Positions 1 through 8,481 of a DNA stretch of 64,000 bases are shown piece after piece. A program made the position numbers and the translations under genes. Every line of letters starts with the position of its first letter. Positions within the stretch are counted from its first letter, which is position 1. The stretch is from JAPPHA01 sp965242975 (lineage in GTDB: Bacteria > Pseudomonadota > Alphaproteobacteria > Rhodobacterales > Rhodobacteraceae): assembly GCA_965242975.1 (NCBI GenBank), contig CBDETS010000007.1:1178001-1242000 (forward strand), written 5' to 3'. A model generated the notes under the pieces. It had not been told where the DNA came from. It saw nothing but the letters and a program-made list of their open reading frames with translations, and made no database searches.

Positions 1-1
1 G

Positions 2-187
2 GCCGCGACATCCGCAATCAAGTTCAACCCCGACATGAAGAGCTTCTACGACCGGCTGATCGGCGAAGGCAAAGCGCACAAGGTTGCCCTGACTGCGGTC
101 ATGCGCAAGTTGGTCATTCTCGCCAACGTGCTCGTACGCGATGACCGGAACTGGACGGTCACTGCTCCGGAACCGGGTGTCGGTTGA
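2..187 (+). CDS. IS110-family transposase, C-terminal fragment (cut by window edge)
   Basis: An open frame enters from the left edge and ends at TGA 185-187, giving 61 residues. The pattern FYDRLIGEGKAHKVALTAVMRKL near residues 14-36 is characteristic of the last part of the IS116/IS110/IS902 transposase domain, the DEDD-type recombinases. The catalytic Ser region lies just before this stretch and would be mostly outside the window, so activity cannot be judged. The downstream DNA (188-927) is decayed, so this may be the end of an insertion sequence. IS110 elements usually lack clear terminal inverted repeats, so the element boundary cannot be read here. Confidence 0.85.
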   Translation, partial: AATSAIKFNPDMKSFYDRLIGEGKAHKVALTAVMRKLVILANVLVRDDRNWTVTAPEPGVG

Positions 188-225
188 CAGTCAGACCTGT
201 GGACAAGTCAGGGACAACTTTCCGA

Positions 226-285
226 TGACAGATCGAAAATCATGGATTTGGCCCTAAATCGCCATTGAAACCAAACACAGATGCT
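226..285 (+). repeat. repeat A, copy 1 (60 bp)
   Basis: This segment (TGACAGATCGAAAATCATGG at its left end) matches the reverse complement of 17642-17701 with only a few mismatches, mainly in the central ATGGATTTGGCCCTAAATCG and CCAAACACAGATGCT blocks. Flanking sequence differs between the copies. Here it lies about 40 bp after the IS110 transposase stop, so it could be an IS terminal segment; alternatively it is a piece of the decayed phage-like gene found at copy 2. Confidence 0.85.
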
Positions 286-293
286 CCTTAAGT

Positions 294-375
294 CGGCGCA
301 TGAAGCACCGCGTACGGCCGATCGTCAGTGGTCACCGAATACCCGCCTCACCGGTCGCTGTCGCAGGCGCGAAGT
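294..375 (+). repeat. repeat B, copy 1
   Basis: The block GCATGAAGCACCGCGTACGG and its flanks match 18215-18300 in the same orientation, with scattered substitutions. Repeat A sits immediately to its left here but more than 500 bp away, and inverted relative to B, in the second locus. Confidence 0.8.
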
Positions 376-638
376 GGCAGGGTGTTGCCGGCCCTGACCC
401 ATGATGCCGGTGGATAGGCCGCATGCCTGCGTACCCTTTCGGCGGCGCCTGTCGCGGCACCGTTTCCCGGAACCACGTCCGCAGCCGCAGTGCCCCTGCC
501 ACGCTCGTCCTCAAGCCTGAGTTCGTGCCGGAACCTGGCTGGAAACTCCGCGGCCCCGACATCGTCTGTTCTATGTCCCGGATCCGGGTTCTCACACCAC
601 GGCCTCAATTCCGGAACAGGTCAATTCAAAAAGCCTAA

Positions 639-836
639 ACTCTCTTTGCAGACACCAGTTCGACGGACGACGTCATTGACGGGGCCCTGGAGCGCCTGGA
701 AAGCGCGGTGGGTTCCCTGACCCTGGCGGCCGCCGAATTCGGAGTGTCGGAGGATCTTCCGGTGACATTCGTGCGGGACCCGGTCCGGAGGCGGAGGTCG
801 CGTTTCGCGACCATCCCGATGAAGCGAGCACCGTGA
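639..836 (+). pseudogene. 65-codon open frame without start, gene remnant
   Basis: The frame opens after TAA 636-638 and runs to TGA 834-836 without an early ATG, GTG or TTG in a plausible position. The N-terminal half reads as an ordinary helical protein (DDVIDGALERLESAVGSL), like the start of small cell-division-associated coiled-coil proteins, but the second half is arginine-rich and unlikely. I treat it as a fragment left by decay of this region. No family can be assigned. Confidence 0.2.
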
Positions 837-927
837 ACAATATTGACGACCGATTCGCGAAATCGCCGAACTTCGACCGCGCGGCGACCTCCGGAACAGC
901 GCGTGATCACAATAATGTTGGGAAATC

Positions 928-1011
928 TGGTGGGCGACCCTGGAATCGAACCAGGCATGGGTCACCCCGGCGGAGTTACAGTCCGCTGCCGCACCTTGCA
1001 GCTCGTCGCCC
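928..1011 (-). tRNA. tRNA-Tyr (anticodon GTA), atypical core, CCA encoded
   Basis: Reading the minus strand from 1011: acceptor GGGCGAC pairs perfectly with GTCGCCC, followed by A73 and an encoded CCA (928-930). The anticodon stem GCGGA/TCCGC encloses CTGTAAC (975-981), giving GTA for tyrosine. A 14-nt variable arm folds as GGG-GTGA-CCC, expected for bacterial tRNA-Tyr, and the T arm CCTGG-TTCGATT-CCAGG is canonical. The core is unusual: position 8 is G instead of U, position 14 is C instead of A and position 21 is G instead of A, with a 7-nt D loop (CAAGGTG). All stems are intact and a promoter-like sequence lies upstream, so it may well be functional. No other tRNA was seen in the window. 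Confidence 0.85.
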
Positions 1012-1022
1012 TCGTCGGCTCG

Positions 1023-1051
1023 GACGTAACAACCGTTAGATTGATCGTCAA
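1023..1051 (-). promoter_or_regulatory. candidate sigma70-type promoter of the tRNA-Tyr gene
   Basis: On the minus strand TTGACG (1051-1046) is followed after exactly 17 bases by TACGTC (1028-1023). The -35 hexamer is close to consensus and the -10 is weak. The predicted start would fall a few bases before the tRNA 5' end at 1011, as expected for a tRNA gene. Confidence 0.4.
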
Positions 1052-1101
1052 GAAAAAGCTCGCAAAACACAAATCGGTTCCCGTGGCCCAAACACACCGA
1101 T

Positions 1102-2013
1102 TCACAGGCTGCTTAGAGTGCCGTGCAGAGTCCGCTCGAGATCGACGGTTTCGCGCGTTTCCTGCGCGAACGGTGAGCTGGCAAGCAGCGCCATGACGTG
1201 TCCCGCCGCATGGTGAAATCCGACTGGCAGGTCGAGATCGGCAAGCGTCGCAGCAATCTCGCGCATTTCCGGTTCCCAGCGGGCGGAATCGGCTGGCATA
1301 CGCGGGACGACACGCTCGGCCTGTCGCAGCAATACGGCCTGGGAACGGGCCAGTTCGTCGACATAGGCACCAAACAAACCGGCCTTCTCCGCCGCAAGCA
1401 GTTGGTTCACGAGGAGGGCGTTCAGTCCTTTCGTGAGGCCCGCGTAGAGCATTTTGAACGTCGAGGCCTGGCCGATCTCGGCACCAAGCACCAAATGGTC
1501 GAACGCCTGACCATCGAGCGGCGCAAGATCGCCTGTGCGTCTGCCGGACAAGTAGAGGCGCGGTCGGGTACCTTTCGTCGGCGGGCCGCCGACAATTCCA
1601 CCGTCGAGAAACGGCAAACCCGCGCTCCGGCACATTTCGAAAACCTGACGTATTTTCCGAGGGGCCACGGCATTGGCTTCAACGAAGAGCGGCTTTTCCC
1701 GCTCGCTCTCGGCACAGCGTGCGATCCCTTCGGCGACAGCGAGCGCCTGATCGGGTGGCACGATCGAAAAGACGAAATCGGCTTCCCGCACGAGAGACAC
1801 CAGATCATCAGCCACCTCGATACCGCGGTCGGTCGCGCGGCGGATGGACATCTCTGATCGCGCGGAAAGATCGGTCATGACTCTGTAACCAGAAGCCTTG
1901 TATGCAGCTGCGACCGTTGCACCCATCGTGCCCATACCAATGACCGCGATGGCCGCCGCGGGCTCAAGCTCCGGGCGATGTTTCGGTTGTTGCAATTGCG
2001 ATGATACGCCCAT
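1102..2013 (-). CDS. NAD(P)-dependent oxidoreductase, 6-phosphogluconate/beta-hydroxyacid dehydrogenase superfamily (DUF1932 C-terminus)
   Basis: The 303-residue protein has an N-terminal Rossmann fold with the dinucleotide motif IAVIGMGTMGATVA at about residues 22-35. It is followed by the substrate-site pattern FLDGGIVGGPP (about 135-145), and the conserved lysine expected on helix 8 is in STFKMLYAGLTKG (about 184-196). The C-terminal part matches the DUF1932 all-helical domain that replaces the usual NAD_binding_11 domain. Members oxidise beta-hydroxyacids, but the substrate cannot be read from sequence. The next upstream gene on the same strand, 205 bp away, is a thiamine-diphosphate enzyme, so both may work on related 2-oxo or hydroxy acids; this is inference. 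Confidence 0.8.
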   Translation of the reverse strand: MGVSSQLQQPKHRPELEPAAAIAVIGMGTMGATVAAAYKASGYRVMTDLSARSEMSIRRATDRGIEVADDLVSLVREADFVFSIVPPDQALAVAEGIARCAESEREKPLFVEANAVAPRKIRQVFEMCRSAGLPFLDGGIVGGPPTKGTRPRLYLSGRRTGDLAPLDGQAFDHLVLGAEIGQASTFKMLYAGLTKGLNALLVNQLLAAEKAGLFGAYVDELARSQAVLLRQAERVVPRMPADSARWEPEMREIAATLADLDLPVGFHHAAGHVMALLASSPFAQETRETVDLERTLHGTLSSL

Positions 2014-2218
2014 TTGTCAGTCCTCCTGCCGTCGCAATGCCGGGTGCGACCTCTTTGGGGACGCAGACTGCTTCCAGTTCCGCGACAGGTCGGCCAAACC
2101 GACCGCAGCCAAAGAACGTCCGCCGTTACGCGCCGCGTGCACTCATGACCGAATCACAACGTCCCGACGTTCTGTCCGGTAACGCCCGGCTCGGCCATCA
2201 CTCCGTCGGACAACACGT

Positions 2219-3889
2219 TTACGGTGCCGATACGCCGCCACGGGCTCGTATCGCGCTCAGGGTTTCTCCCGGAGTGATCGCTTCCGGGTCAATGACGAGT
2301 TCCAGAAGGGCGGCTCGACCTGATTGTTGCGCTCGTTGAAACGCGGCCGGAAATTCATCCGTTTTCCGTACTCTTTCCGCGTAGGCGCCATACGCCTTTC
2401 CCAACGCGACAAAATCCGCTGACTGAATTTCCGTTCCCACGACCCGACCTGGATAGTGGCGCTCCTGGTGCATGCGAATGGTCCCGTACATACCATTGTT
2501 GCAGAGGATGACGATGGGCGCCAGATTATGTTGAACGGCAGTCCCAAGCTCCTGCCCGGTCATCAGAAAATCCCCATCGCCCGCGAAGCAGACCACCGCG
2601 CGTTCAGGACATGCAAGTTTCGCGGCAATCGCGGCCGGGAGCCCATAACCCATCGCGCCACATTGAGGAGCCAGAAGCCGTCCATGCTCCTTGAATGGAA
2701 AATACCGTGCCGGCCATATAGCGAAGTTCCCCGCCCCGTTGGTCAGAACAACATCGTCGGGAAGCGATTCCGCCAACCATTTCACAACGGCCATAAGGTC
2801 GACGCTTCCCGGAGACGGATGACCGTCCAGAGCGTTCCTGTGACCGGATCCTGCTTCCTCGAACCATTCTTCCCATCGCGTTGGCAATTCGAGCCTAAAC
2901 CGCACGAGCGCAGAGAAAAATGAATCGGGCAGTGATTGGATTGCCAGGGTCGGAACGACGATCTTGCCCAGTTCCCCGTCACTCGCATGGACATGAACGA
3001 TCTTCCGATGTTCGACCGAACGACCGAACAGTGTAAATCCTCGGGTCGTGATTTCGTCGAACCTGGTGCCAACCGCCAGAACGACATCGGCGCGTTCAAT
3101 CAATTGCACGACATGCGGCGACATTCCGAAACCGGCGTCACCGGCATAAGCAGGGCTGAAGTTGTCAATCAGGTCCTGGCATCGAAAACCGACAACGACA
3201 GGTATCAAGTTGCTCTCTGCAAACTTGCGCATCGCCCGCCGCCCATGATCGGACCAATTGCTGCCCCCAACAAGGATCAGTGGCCGTTCTGCAGAATCGA
3301 GCACATGACGAACTCGCACAAGGGTCCCGTCTCCGGGCTCGGACAGCACAGGCTCCGACGGAAGTGAAGGAATTGTCGCGCTCGTGGATTCTTGAAGCAC
3401 GTCTTCGGGAAATGCGAGAACAACGGGCCCCGGCCTCCCCGACGTTGCGCAATGAAATGCCCTGCCCACGAGTTCGGGAATTCTGCCGGAATCATTGATT
3501 TCGATCGCCCATTTGGCAACGTCACCAAAGAAGCTCCGATAATCGATTTCCTGGAAACTCTCGCGATGCCTGGTGCTCCGCGAGACCTGACCGACAACCA
3601 GTATCATGGGTGACGAATCCTGCATGGCCGTGTGAACGCCGATCGCCGCATTCGTCGCGCCGGGTCCCCGCGTCACCATGCATATGCCAGGTCTACCGGT
3701 CAGTTTTCCGTGCGCCGCCGCCATGAAGGCAGCTCCACCTTCGTGACGTGCCATGAGCGTCCGAATGCGGTCCTTTCGGTCATAGAGCGCGTCAAGCAAG
3801 GCGAGATAACTTTCCCCGGGGACTCCGAAAACCGATTCAACACCTTGCCTGACAAGTATGTCGGCCAGGATTTCGCCTCCTGTTCGCAT
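2219..3889 (-). CDS. thiamine-diphosphate-dependent enzyme, acetolactate synthase (IlvB)-like
   Basis: This 556-residue protein has the three-domain layout of ThDP decarboxylases/carboligases. The N-terminal PYR domain carries the catalytic glutamate in MARHEGGAAFMA (Glu50), a central domain contains ILVGGS, and the C-terminal PP domain has the ThDP-magnesium motif GDGDF with NN 23 residues later (about 437-465). I start at ATG 3889, preceded by AAGAGAG, rather than 21 bp upstream. Acetolactate synthase, sulfoacetaldehyde acetyltransferase and glyoxylate carboligase share this fold, so the exact reaction is uncertain. No regulatory-subunit gene (ilvH) lies beside it, which argues against the biosynthetic acetolactate synthase. 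Confidence 0.8.
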   Translation of the reverse strand: MRTGGEILADILVRQGVESVFGVPGESYLALLDALYDRKDRIRTLMARHEGGAAFMAAAHGKLTGRPGICMVTRGPGATNAAIGVHTAMQDSSPMILVVGQVSRSTRHRESFQEIDYRSFFGDVAKWAIEINDSGRIPELVGRAFHCATSGRPGPVVLAFPEDVLQESTSATIPSLPSEPVLSEPGDGTLVRVRHVLDSAERPLILVGGSNWSDHGRRAMRKFAESNLIPVVVGFRCQDLIDNFSPAYAGDAGFGMSPHVVQLIERADVVLAVGTRFDEITTRGFTLFGRSVEHRKIVHVHASDGELGKIVVPTLAIQSLPDSFFSALVRFRLELPTRWEEWFEEAGSGHRNALDGHPSPGSVDLMAVVKWLAESLPDDVVLTNGAGNFAIWPARYFPFKEHGRLLAPQCGAMGYGLPAAIAAKLACPERAVVCFAGDGDFLMTGQELGTAVQHNLAPIVILCNNGMYGTIRMHQERHYPGRVVGTEIQSADFVALGKAYGAYAERVRKTDEFPAAFQRAQQSGRAALLELVIDPEAITPGETLSAIRARGGVSAP

Positions 3890-4244
3890 TTTTCTCTCTC
3901 TTCTTTTCATGTCACAGATCCGAACCCGATATGCCGGGTTCGTCGGATCAATCGTTCAATCGGTCGTTGTTCCTGACTCCGACGTTCTGACCTGCATACG
4001 ATTGTTGCGGCCAACTATTTCCCGCGATGTAGGCGTTATCGGCCAAATTCGACATTCCACAGACGTTCAACTGGCGGCGACCGTCAACGCCGTATCAATT
4101 CGGACGGGCTTTTCGGATCGGTTTACGGTTACCGACCAGTAGAGTAAACTTCATGATCTCGAATTGGCCACGCCCACGCAAACGGTCGGAGGCGCGGGCA
4201 ATATTCAGGCCCAGTCTGCAAGGATTCCACAGGTGCCCAAGTCA

Positions 4245-5042
4245 ATGCGCTCTGGGTCCCGCCAGAGGGGCGACAACACCGGTCGGAACAAGATCGGCGA
4301 ATCGAGGTTCTGGCTGTACGGCGTTCATCCGGTGCGTGAAGCTCTCGGCAATCCGGACCGCCGGCATTACCGGCTGGTCGTTACGCGCAACGCGCTGAAC
4401 CGACTTGGTGAACACGTTCAAAATTCGAGTCTTGTTCCTGAAATCGTGCCGCCCCGGAACTTCCCGGTCACGTTCGAGTCCGGGACGTCGCATCAGGGGT
4501 GCGCCCTGCTGGTGGATCCGCTGCCGCGTACGAAGCGTGGCCGGCATGTGTTCGAAAAACAACCAGGGCGACCACATCTCTCCGTACTCCTCGACCGGGT
4601 AACCGACCCCATGAACACCGGAGCAGTCTTGCGAACCTCGGGCGCGTTCGGCGTCGACGCGGTTATTGCACCAACCCGGCACTCGGCACGGGAATCGGGT
4701 GCCCTGGCAAAGGCGGCATCAGGCGCTCTCGACAGAGTCCCCTACCTTCGTGTACCGAACCTTGCGAACGCAATGAAATCCGCTTCGGACTCAGGTACGA
4801 TCATCATCGGCCTCGACGGATCGGCGGCCACCGAACTCGGTGAATTGCTTGCGTCGATCGATCCCGATTCCTCGATCGCCGTCGCATTTGGATCTGAGGG
4901 AAAGGGTCTCAGAAAAAGAACACGGGACTGTTGTCACTTTCTGGCGCGCATTGGGCAGGGCGGAACGGCCGGCACATTGAACGTCTCGACTTCGGTTGCG
5001 ATCACACTGTATGCCATAAGGACACGGCATCACCTGTCCTGA
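4245..5042 (+). CDS. rlmB: 23S rRNA (guanosine-2'-O)-methyltransferase RlmB, SpoU/TrmH family
   Basis: The 265-residue protein has the N-terminal SpoU substrate-binding region starting RFWLYGVHPVREAL and a C-terminal knotted SPOUT domain. The three family motifs are LDRVTDPMNTGAVLRT (motif 1), FGSEGKGLR (motif 2) and LNVSTSVAITLY (motif 3, cofactor knot). RlmB methylates the 2'-oxygen of G2251 in the ribosomal peptidyl-transferase centre using S-adenosylmethionine. The ATG at 4245 is chosen; the frame stays open upstream to a TTG at 4164, which would add 27 residues of low-complexity sequence. It is transcribed alone, divergently from the ThDP enzyme. Confidence 0.85.
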   Translation: MRSGSRQRGDNTGRNKIGESRFWLYGVHPVREALGNPDRRHYRLVVTRNALNRLGEHVQNSSLVPEIVPPRNFPVTFESGTSHQGCALLVDPLPRTKRGRHVFEKQPGRPHLSVLLDRVTDPMNTGAVLRTSGAFGVDAVIAPTRHSARESGALAKAASGALDRVPYLRVPNLANAMKSASDSGTIIIGLDGSAATELGELLASIDPDSSIAVAFGSEGKGLRKRTRDCCHFLARIGQGGTAGTLNVSTSVAITLYAIRTRHHLS

Positions 5043-5380
5043 CACGCGATCAGAGTATGGTGTCCGGGATTCTCTGAATCGTTCCCGGCACGGGACGCGC
5101 AGCGTGTTGGGCGCCATTCCTCCGCGGATTCACAGTGCGCCGCGCAACACGTCGCCGGCGGCAACCGTCACCGGGCCACGGCCGAACTTCACGCAAAATG
5201 GCAACCACGTCCGGTCCGCGGTCGCACCCGTCGCCTGGCCGGGCACCACCGCGCCAAGGCCGACCGTCGATGACCTCATGGCTGGAGACTCATCACGATT
5301 TTGCTATCTCGCTGGAATTTCGACAGGATCGAATTAGAATCAGGAGTTCCGGAACAGTCAATCAAGACGGAGGCATCCTC
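5043..5380. other. 338-bp intergenic region
   Basis: No coding region is supported. A short stem CCGGGA/TCCCGG near 5067-5092 follows rlmB but lacks a T-run, so I do not call a terminator. The ribosome binding site GACGGAGG (5366-5373) of the next gene is at the right end. Confidence 0.5.
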
Positions 5381-5836
5381 ATGCTGACACGCCGACACAT
5401 TCTCCTGCTTGCCACCATGTCAGGCGCGGCTCTGGCCATTGGCAACCCTGCGGCTGCCGCCCAGCCAATGGTATTTTCAAACGGCGGATTCGCCATCAAC
5501 GGGTATGATCCCGTGGCCTACTTCACGGAAGGTGGACCGGTTGAAGGGCGCGACGAACATACGCTTATTTGGAACGATGCAACCTGGAAGTTTGCCAGCG
5601 CTGACAACCTGGCGGCGTTCGAAGCGGATCCCGAAGCTTTTGCGCCGCAATACGGCGGATACTGTGCCTACGCCGTTTCGCGGAACTACACCGCGTCGAC
5701 GGACCCGGATGCCTGGACGATTCACGGCGACAAACTGTATCTCAACTACAACAAGATTGTGCGTGGTCTCTGGTCAGTCAACATCAAAGGCAACATTCGG
5801 AAGGGCGACGCCAACTGGCCGGGCGTTCTGGAGTGA
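5381..5836 (+). CDS. secreted YHS domain-containing protein
   Basis: The 151-residue product starts at ATG 5381, set by GACGGAGG eight bases upstream. A Tat-like or Sec signal sequence (MLTRRHILLLATMSGAALA, cleavage near PAAAAQ) is followed by a YHS domain whose hallmark reads INGYDPVAYF, and later WKFASADNLAAFEADPEAFAPQYGGYCAYAVSRN. YHS domains are small metal-associated modules; the conserved Tyr-His-Ser core is represented here by GYDPVAY and the YGGYC cysteine. The role is unknown but proteins of this type are usually periplasmic. It stands alone upstream of the CoA-binding gene on the same strand. Confidence 0.8.
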   Translation: MLTRRHILLLATMSGAALAIGNPAAAAQPMVFSNGGFAINGYDPVAYFTEGGPVEGRDEHTLIWNDATWKFASADNLAAFEADPEAFAPQYGGYCAYAVSRNYTASTDPDAWTIHGDKLYLNYNKIVRGLWSVNIKGNIRKGDANWPGVLE

Positions 5837-5894
5837 TGCTCCCGTGTGCCAACAGTCATGACGGCGCTCACCGCAACACGAATTTCGGGCAGCG

Positions 5895-6386
5895 ATGACC
5901 AGGACTCCATCGGATGAACTCCTGAAGAAGATTCTTGGTGAAACCAAGACGATTGCATGTGTCGGAGTTTCCCTGAATCCGATTCGGCCGTCCTATTTTG
6001 TTGCCCGTTATCTGCACCTGAGGGGATACCGGATCATCCCGGTCAATCCATCATACTCAGGCAGCGATTTCTACGGCGAACCCGTCTGTGACAGCCTTCA
6101 ATCGTTACCGGAACCGGACAGGGTTGACATGGTGGACATCTTCCGCCGCCGCGAACACGTCCCTGAACTGGTTTCCGATGCGATCTCAGTGCTCCTACCG
6201 GGCCTCAGTACGATCTGGATGCAAATCGGCGTTGTCCACGAACGAGCTGCCAGAGAGGCAGCCGCTCACGGGATTCAGGTCGTGCAGGACAGATGCCCCA
6301 AGATCGAACATCAGCGGCTTTTCGGGGAGTTGCGAAAGTTCGGCTTCAACACGGGCATCATTTCCTCAAAGCTTGGTGACGACTGA
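5895..6386 (+). CDS. CoA-binding domain protein (YccU-like)
   Basis: At 163 residues it has the size of the small stand-alone CoA-binding Rossmann proteins. Visible motifs are IACVGVSLNPIRPSYFVARYL, IIPVNPSYSG and the late GIQVVQDRCPKIEHQRL, where the conserved cysteine lies in the family's D-R-C-P-K-x-E signature. These proteins resemble the CoA-binding half of succinyl-CoA synthetase alpha but lack the ligase part; their role is unknown. It lies 58 bp after the YHS gene and 158 bp before metY, so co-transcription is possible. Confidence 0.85.
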   Translation: MTRTPSDELLKKILGETKTIACVGVSLNPIRPSYFVARYLHLRGYRIIPVNPSYSGSDFYGEPVCDSLQSLPEPDRVDMVDIFRRREHVPELVSDAISVLLPGLSTIWMQIGVVHERAAREAAAHGIQVVQDRCPKIEHQRLFGELRKFGFNTGIISSKLGDD

Positions 6387-6544
6387 CGACTGGACCCGGT
6401 TCTCATTGCACTTTCGATTTCGGCCACATTGAACTATGGGCGTTGCGAGAGTTCCGACGATTCCTGTAATCCCTCGACGTCTGTGACTCCTCTCGACGGA
6501 GCAACGGCACAATTGAGAACAGCGCATGTAACGAAAGGCAAGTC

Positions 6545-7837
6545 ATGGACATTTCGGCAACATACGGATTCGACACGTTACAGATTCATGCCGGGTCACG
6601 TCCCGACCCGGCAACAGGTGCCCGGCAAACGCCGATTTATCAGAACACGGCTTACGTATTCAAAGACGCCGACCACGCTGCGGCTTTGTTCAATCTTCAG
6701 GAAGTCGGCTATATCTATTCGCGTCTGACAAATCCGACAATTTCAGTCCTCCAGGAGCGCGTCGCCACACTTGAGGCCGGAGTCGGCGCCGTTGCTTGTT
6801 CATCGGGCCATGCCGCACAGATCATGGTCTTGTTTCCCCTGATGTCACCCGGCGACAATGTCGTCGTCTCGACGCGACTTTACGGCGGATCCGTAACCCA
6901 GTTCACGCACACTATCGGGAGGTTTGGCTGGGAGTCCCGTTTTATCGATTTTGAAGATCTGACGTCGGTTCGCAATGCGATCGATGGCCGAACGAAAGCA
7001 GTCTTTTGCGAAAGCATCTGCAACCCCGGCGGATACGTCACCGATCTTCCTGCCATTGCCGAAATATCCGACGCTTTCGGAATTCCGCTTATTGTCGACA
7101 ACACAAGCGCCACTCCGTTTCTCTGCAGACCCATCGAGTTCGGCGCGACGCTTGTCGTACATTCATCGACGAAATACCTGTCGGGAAACGGCACCTGCAT
7201 GGGTGGAGTGGTCGTGGACAGTGGTCGCTTTGATTGGTCGGCCACTGACAAGTTCCCGTCATTGAGCAAGCCCGAGCCAGCCTATCATGGGCTCAAGTTC
7301 CACGAGACCTTCGGCCAATTGGCGTTCACGCTTCACGGACACGCCGTCGGGTTGCGCGACCTCGGCATGTGCCAAGCGCCGCTCAATGCCTTCATTACGC
7401 TTCTCGGGATCGAGACGCTCAGCCTGCGCATGGAAAAACACGTAAGTAACGCCTGCGCGGTCGCCGAATGGCTCGAGACCGACTCCCGCGTGAAATCTGT
7501 CACATACGCAGGCCTCGCGTCTTCTCCATACGCCGAGCGCGTCAAGGAATTATATCCGAAAGGCGCGGGCGCCTTGTTTACATTCGCCGTCCACGGAGGT
7601 TACGGCGCATGCATCAAGCTCGTCGACAGCTTGCGGGTTTTCAGCCATGTCGCCAACCTCGGGGACACGAGGTCGCTCGTGATCCATTCCGCTTCTACCA
7701 CACACAGGCAACTGACGCCTGAGCAACAGGCTGCCACGGGAGCCGCGCCTGATGTCGTCAGGGTCTCCATCGGGATCGAGGACCCGGACGACCTGATCGC
7801 TGACCTTGACCAAGCCCTGAGCAAAGCGGTTGCGTGA
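6545..7837 (+). CDS. metY: O-acetylhomoserine sulfhydrylase (Cys/Met metabolism PLP enzyme)
   Basis: The 430-residue protein matches the length of MetY-type enzymes, longer than cystathionine gamma-synthase. It begins with the family pattern FDTLQIHAG, shows the early YSRLTNPTISVLQERVATLEAG block, and has the PLP-lysine region VVHSSTKYLSGNG at about residues 206-218. The end contains SLVIHSASTTHRQL. It is a cytosolic pyridoxal-phosphate enzyme that makes homocysteine or methionine from O-acetylhomoserine and sulfide or methanethiol. The 158-bp leader was checked for a SAM-II riboswitch and none was seen. Confidence 0.9.
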   Translation: MDISATYGFDTLQIHAGSRPDPATGARQTPIYQNTAYVFKDADHAAALFNLQEVGYIYSRLTNPTISVLQERVATLEAGVGAVACSSGHAAQIMVLFPLMSPGDNVVVSTRLYGGSVTQFTHTIGRFGWESRFIDFEDLTSVRNAIDGRTKAVFCESICNPGGYVTDLPAIAEISDAFGIPLIVDNTSATPFLCRPIEFGATLVVHSSTKYLSGNGTCMGGVVVDSGRFDWSATDKFPSLSKPEPAYHGLKFHETFGQLAFTLHGHAVGLRDLGMCQAPLNAFITLLGIETLSLRMEKHVSNACAVAEWLETDSRVKSVTYAGLASSPYAERVKELYPKGAGALFTFAVHGGYGACIKLVDSLRVFSHVANLGDTRSLVIHSASTTHRQLTPEQQAATGAAPDVVRVSIGIEDPDDLIADLDQALSKAVA

Positions 7838-8099
7838 CTACCTTACGTGATGCCTGGCGGAACGCGGATTACAGCGGACCGAACCGCACATGACGACCTG
7901 ACAGGCTTGTCGAGGGCGCCGGAGCCCGGAGACATTCGGCGTCCCGCTCAGCCCGTGATGACCAAATGTAACAACCGCGTGATTCTCGCGAAATGATGGA
8001 TGGACCCAGGTGGAACGGCAACGTTCATTCAGTTAGTGTCGCACGATGTTCACAATCAGGTCCAACAGGACCGAATCGAAGAGCAAAGGATTGAAAAAA

Positions 8100-8405
8100 A
8101 TGGTAGATAAGTCGATCAGGAATGCGGCAATTGCAACAGCAGTTGCTTCGGCTCTGGCAGCATTTGCGGCGCCTGCAGCGGCCGCAGAGAACGAAAAGTG
8201 CTACGGGGTTTCTCTCGCTGGTGATAATGACTGCTCAGCCGGCCCCGGCACCACCTGCGCCGGCACTTCGACGGTCGATTACCAGGGAAATGCCTGGACA
8301 CTCGTTCCCTCGGGGACCTGTATGGAAATAGAGCTTCCCAACCAGGCTGATGGCACGCCACGTAACGGATCCCTGGAAGCGCTTGAGCGCGATCTTCCTG
8401 CCTGA
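8100..8405 (+). CDS. bufA: bufferin precursor peptide BufA (DUF2282 family)
   Basis: The 101-residue product begins at ATG 8100 with AAAGGA nine bases upstream. It has a classical signal peptide (MVDKSIRNAAIATAVASALA, cleavage near PAAAA/ENEK, residue 29) and a 72-residue mature part. There are four cysteines, at 34, 45, 53 and 74, in the patterns KCYGV, NDCSAG, TTCAG and SGTCME, matching the conserved cysteine frame of DUF2282 bufferin precursors. In known bufferins, cysteine residues of the secreted peptide are converted to thiooxazole heterocycles that bind copper. It is followed directly by the modifying enzyme and partner genes. An upstream ATG at 8046 would add 18 residues and spoil the signal peptide. 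Confidence 0.9.
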   Translation: MVDKSIRNAAIATAVASALAAFAAPAAAAENEKCYGVSLAGDNDCSAGPGTTCAGTSTVDYQGNAWTLVPSGTCMEIELPNQADGTPRNGSLEALERDLPA

Positions 8406-8423
8406 CTCGGAATTCTCATTTCC

Positions 8424-8450
8424 CGGCTCGCTGGCCAAGCTGGCGAGCCG
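8424..8450 (+). promoter_or_regulatory. stem-loop between bufA and bufB
   Basis: CGGCTCGC (8424-8431) pairs perfectly with GCGAGCCG (8443-8450) around an 11-nt loop, 19 bp after the bufA stop. No T-run follows. Such a hairpin may partly terminate transcription or protect the bufA 3' end, which would give more precursor than enzyme; this role is inferred. Confidence 0.5.
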
Positions 8451-8481
8451 ACTCTGATTGACATGATCGCGCGCTGATACC

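Larger units (their letters stand above)
188..927. other. gene-poor decayed region between IS110 end and tRNA-Tyr
   Basis: No intact gene is supported. The stretch holds repeat copies A (226-285) and B (294-375), which recur near 17.6-18.3 kb, and a 65-codon open frame without a start at 639-836. The remaining open frames on both strands do not resemble known proteins and switch codon character repeatedly. Lying between a transposase end and the 3' end of a tRNA gene, it looks like debris of integrated elements; that reading is inference. Confidence 0.6.

Noticed and set aside
1198..1857. 219-codon plus-strand open frame
   Set aside because: It is the reverse-strand shadow of the NAD(P)-dependent oxidoreductase gene, which has clear family motifs.
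5135..5380. N-terminal extension of the YHS protein
   Set aside because: Arg/Pro-rich sequence with no ribosome binding site; the signal peptide start at 5381 has GACGGAGG upstream.
6387..6544. SAM-II riboswitch before metY
   Set aside because: metY leaders in alphaproteobacteria often have one, but the conserved core blocks and pseudoknot segments could not be found in the 158 bp.
8012..8040. ECF-type promoter (GGAAC ... GTC) before bufA
   Set aside because: The two blocks are 21 bases apart, longer than the 16-17 expected, so it was not called.
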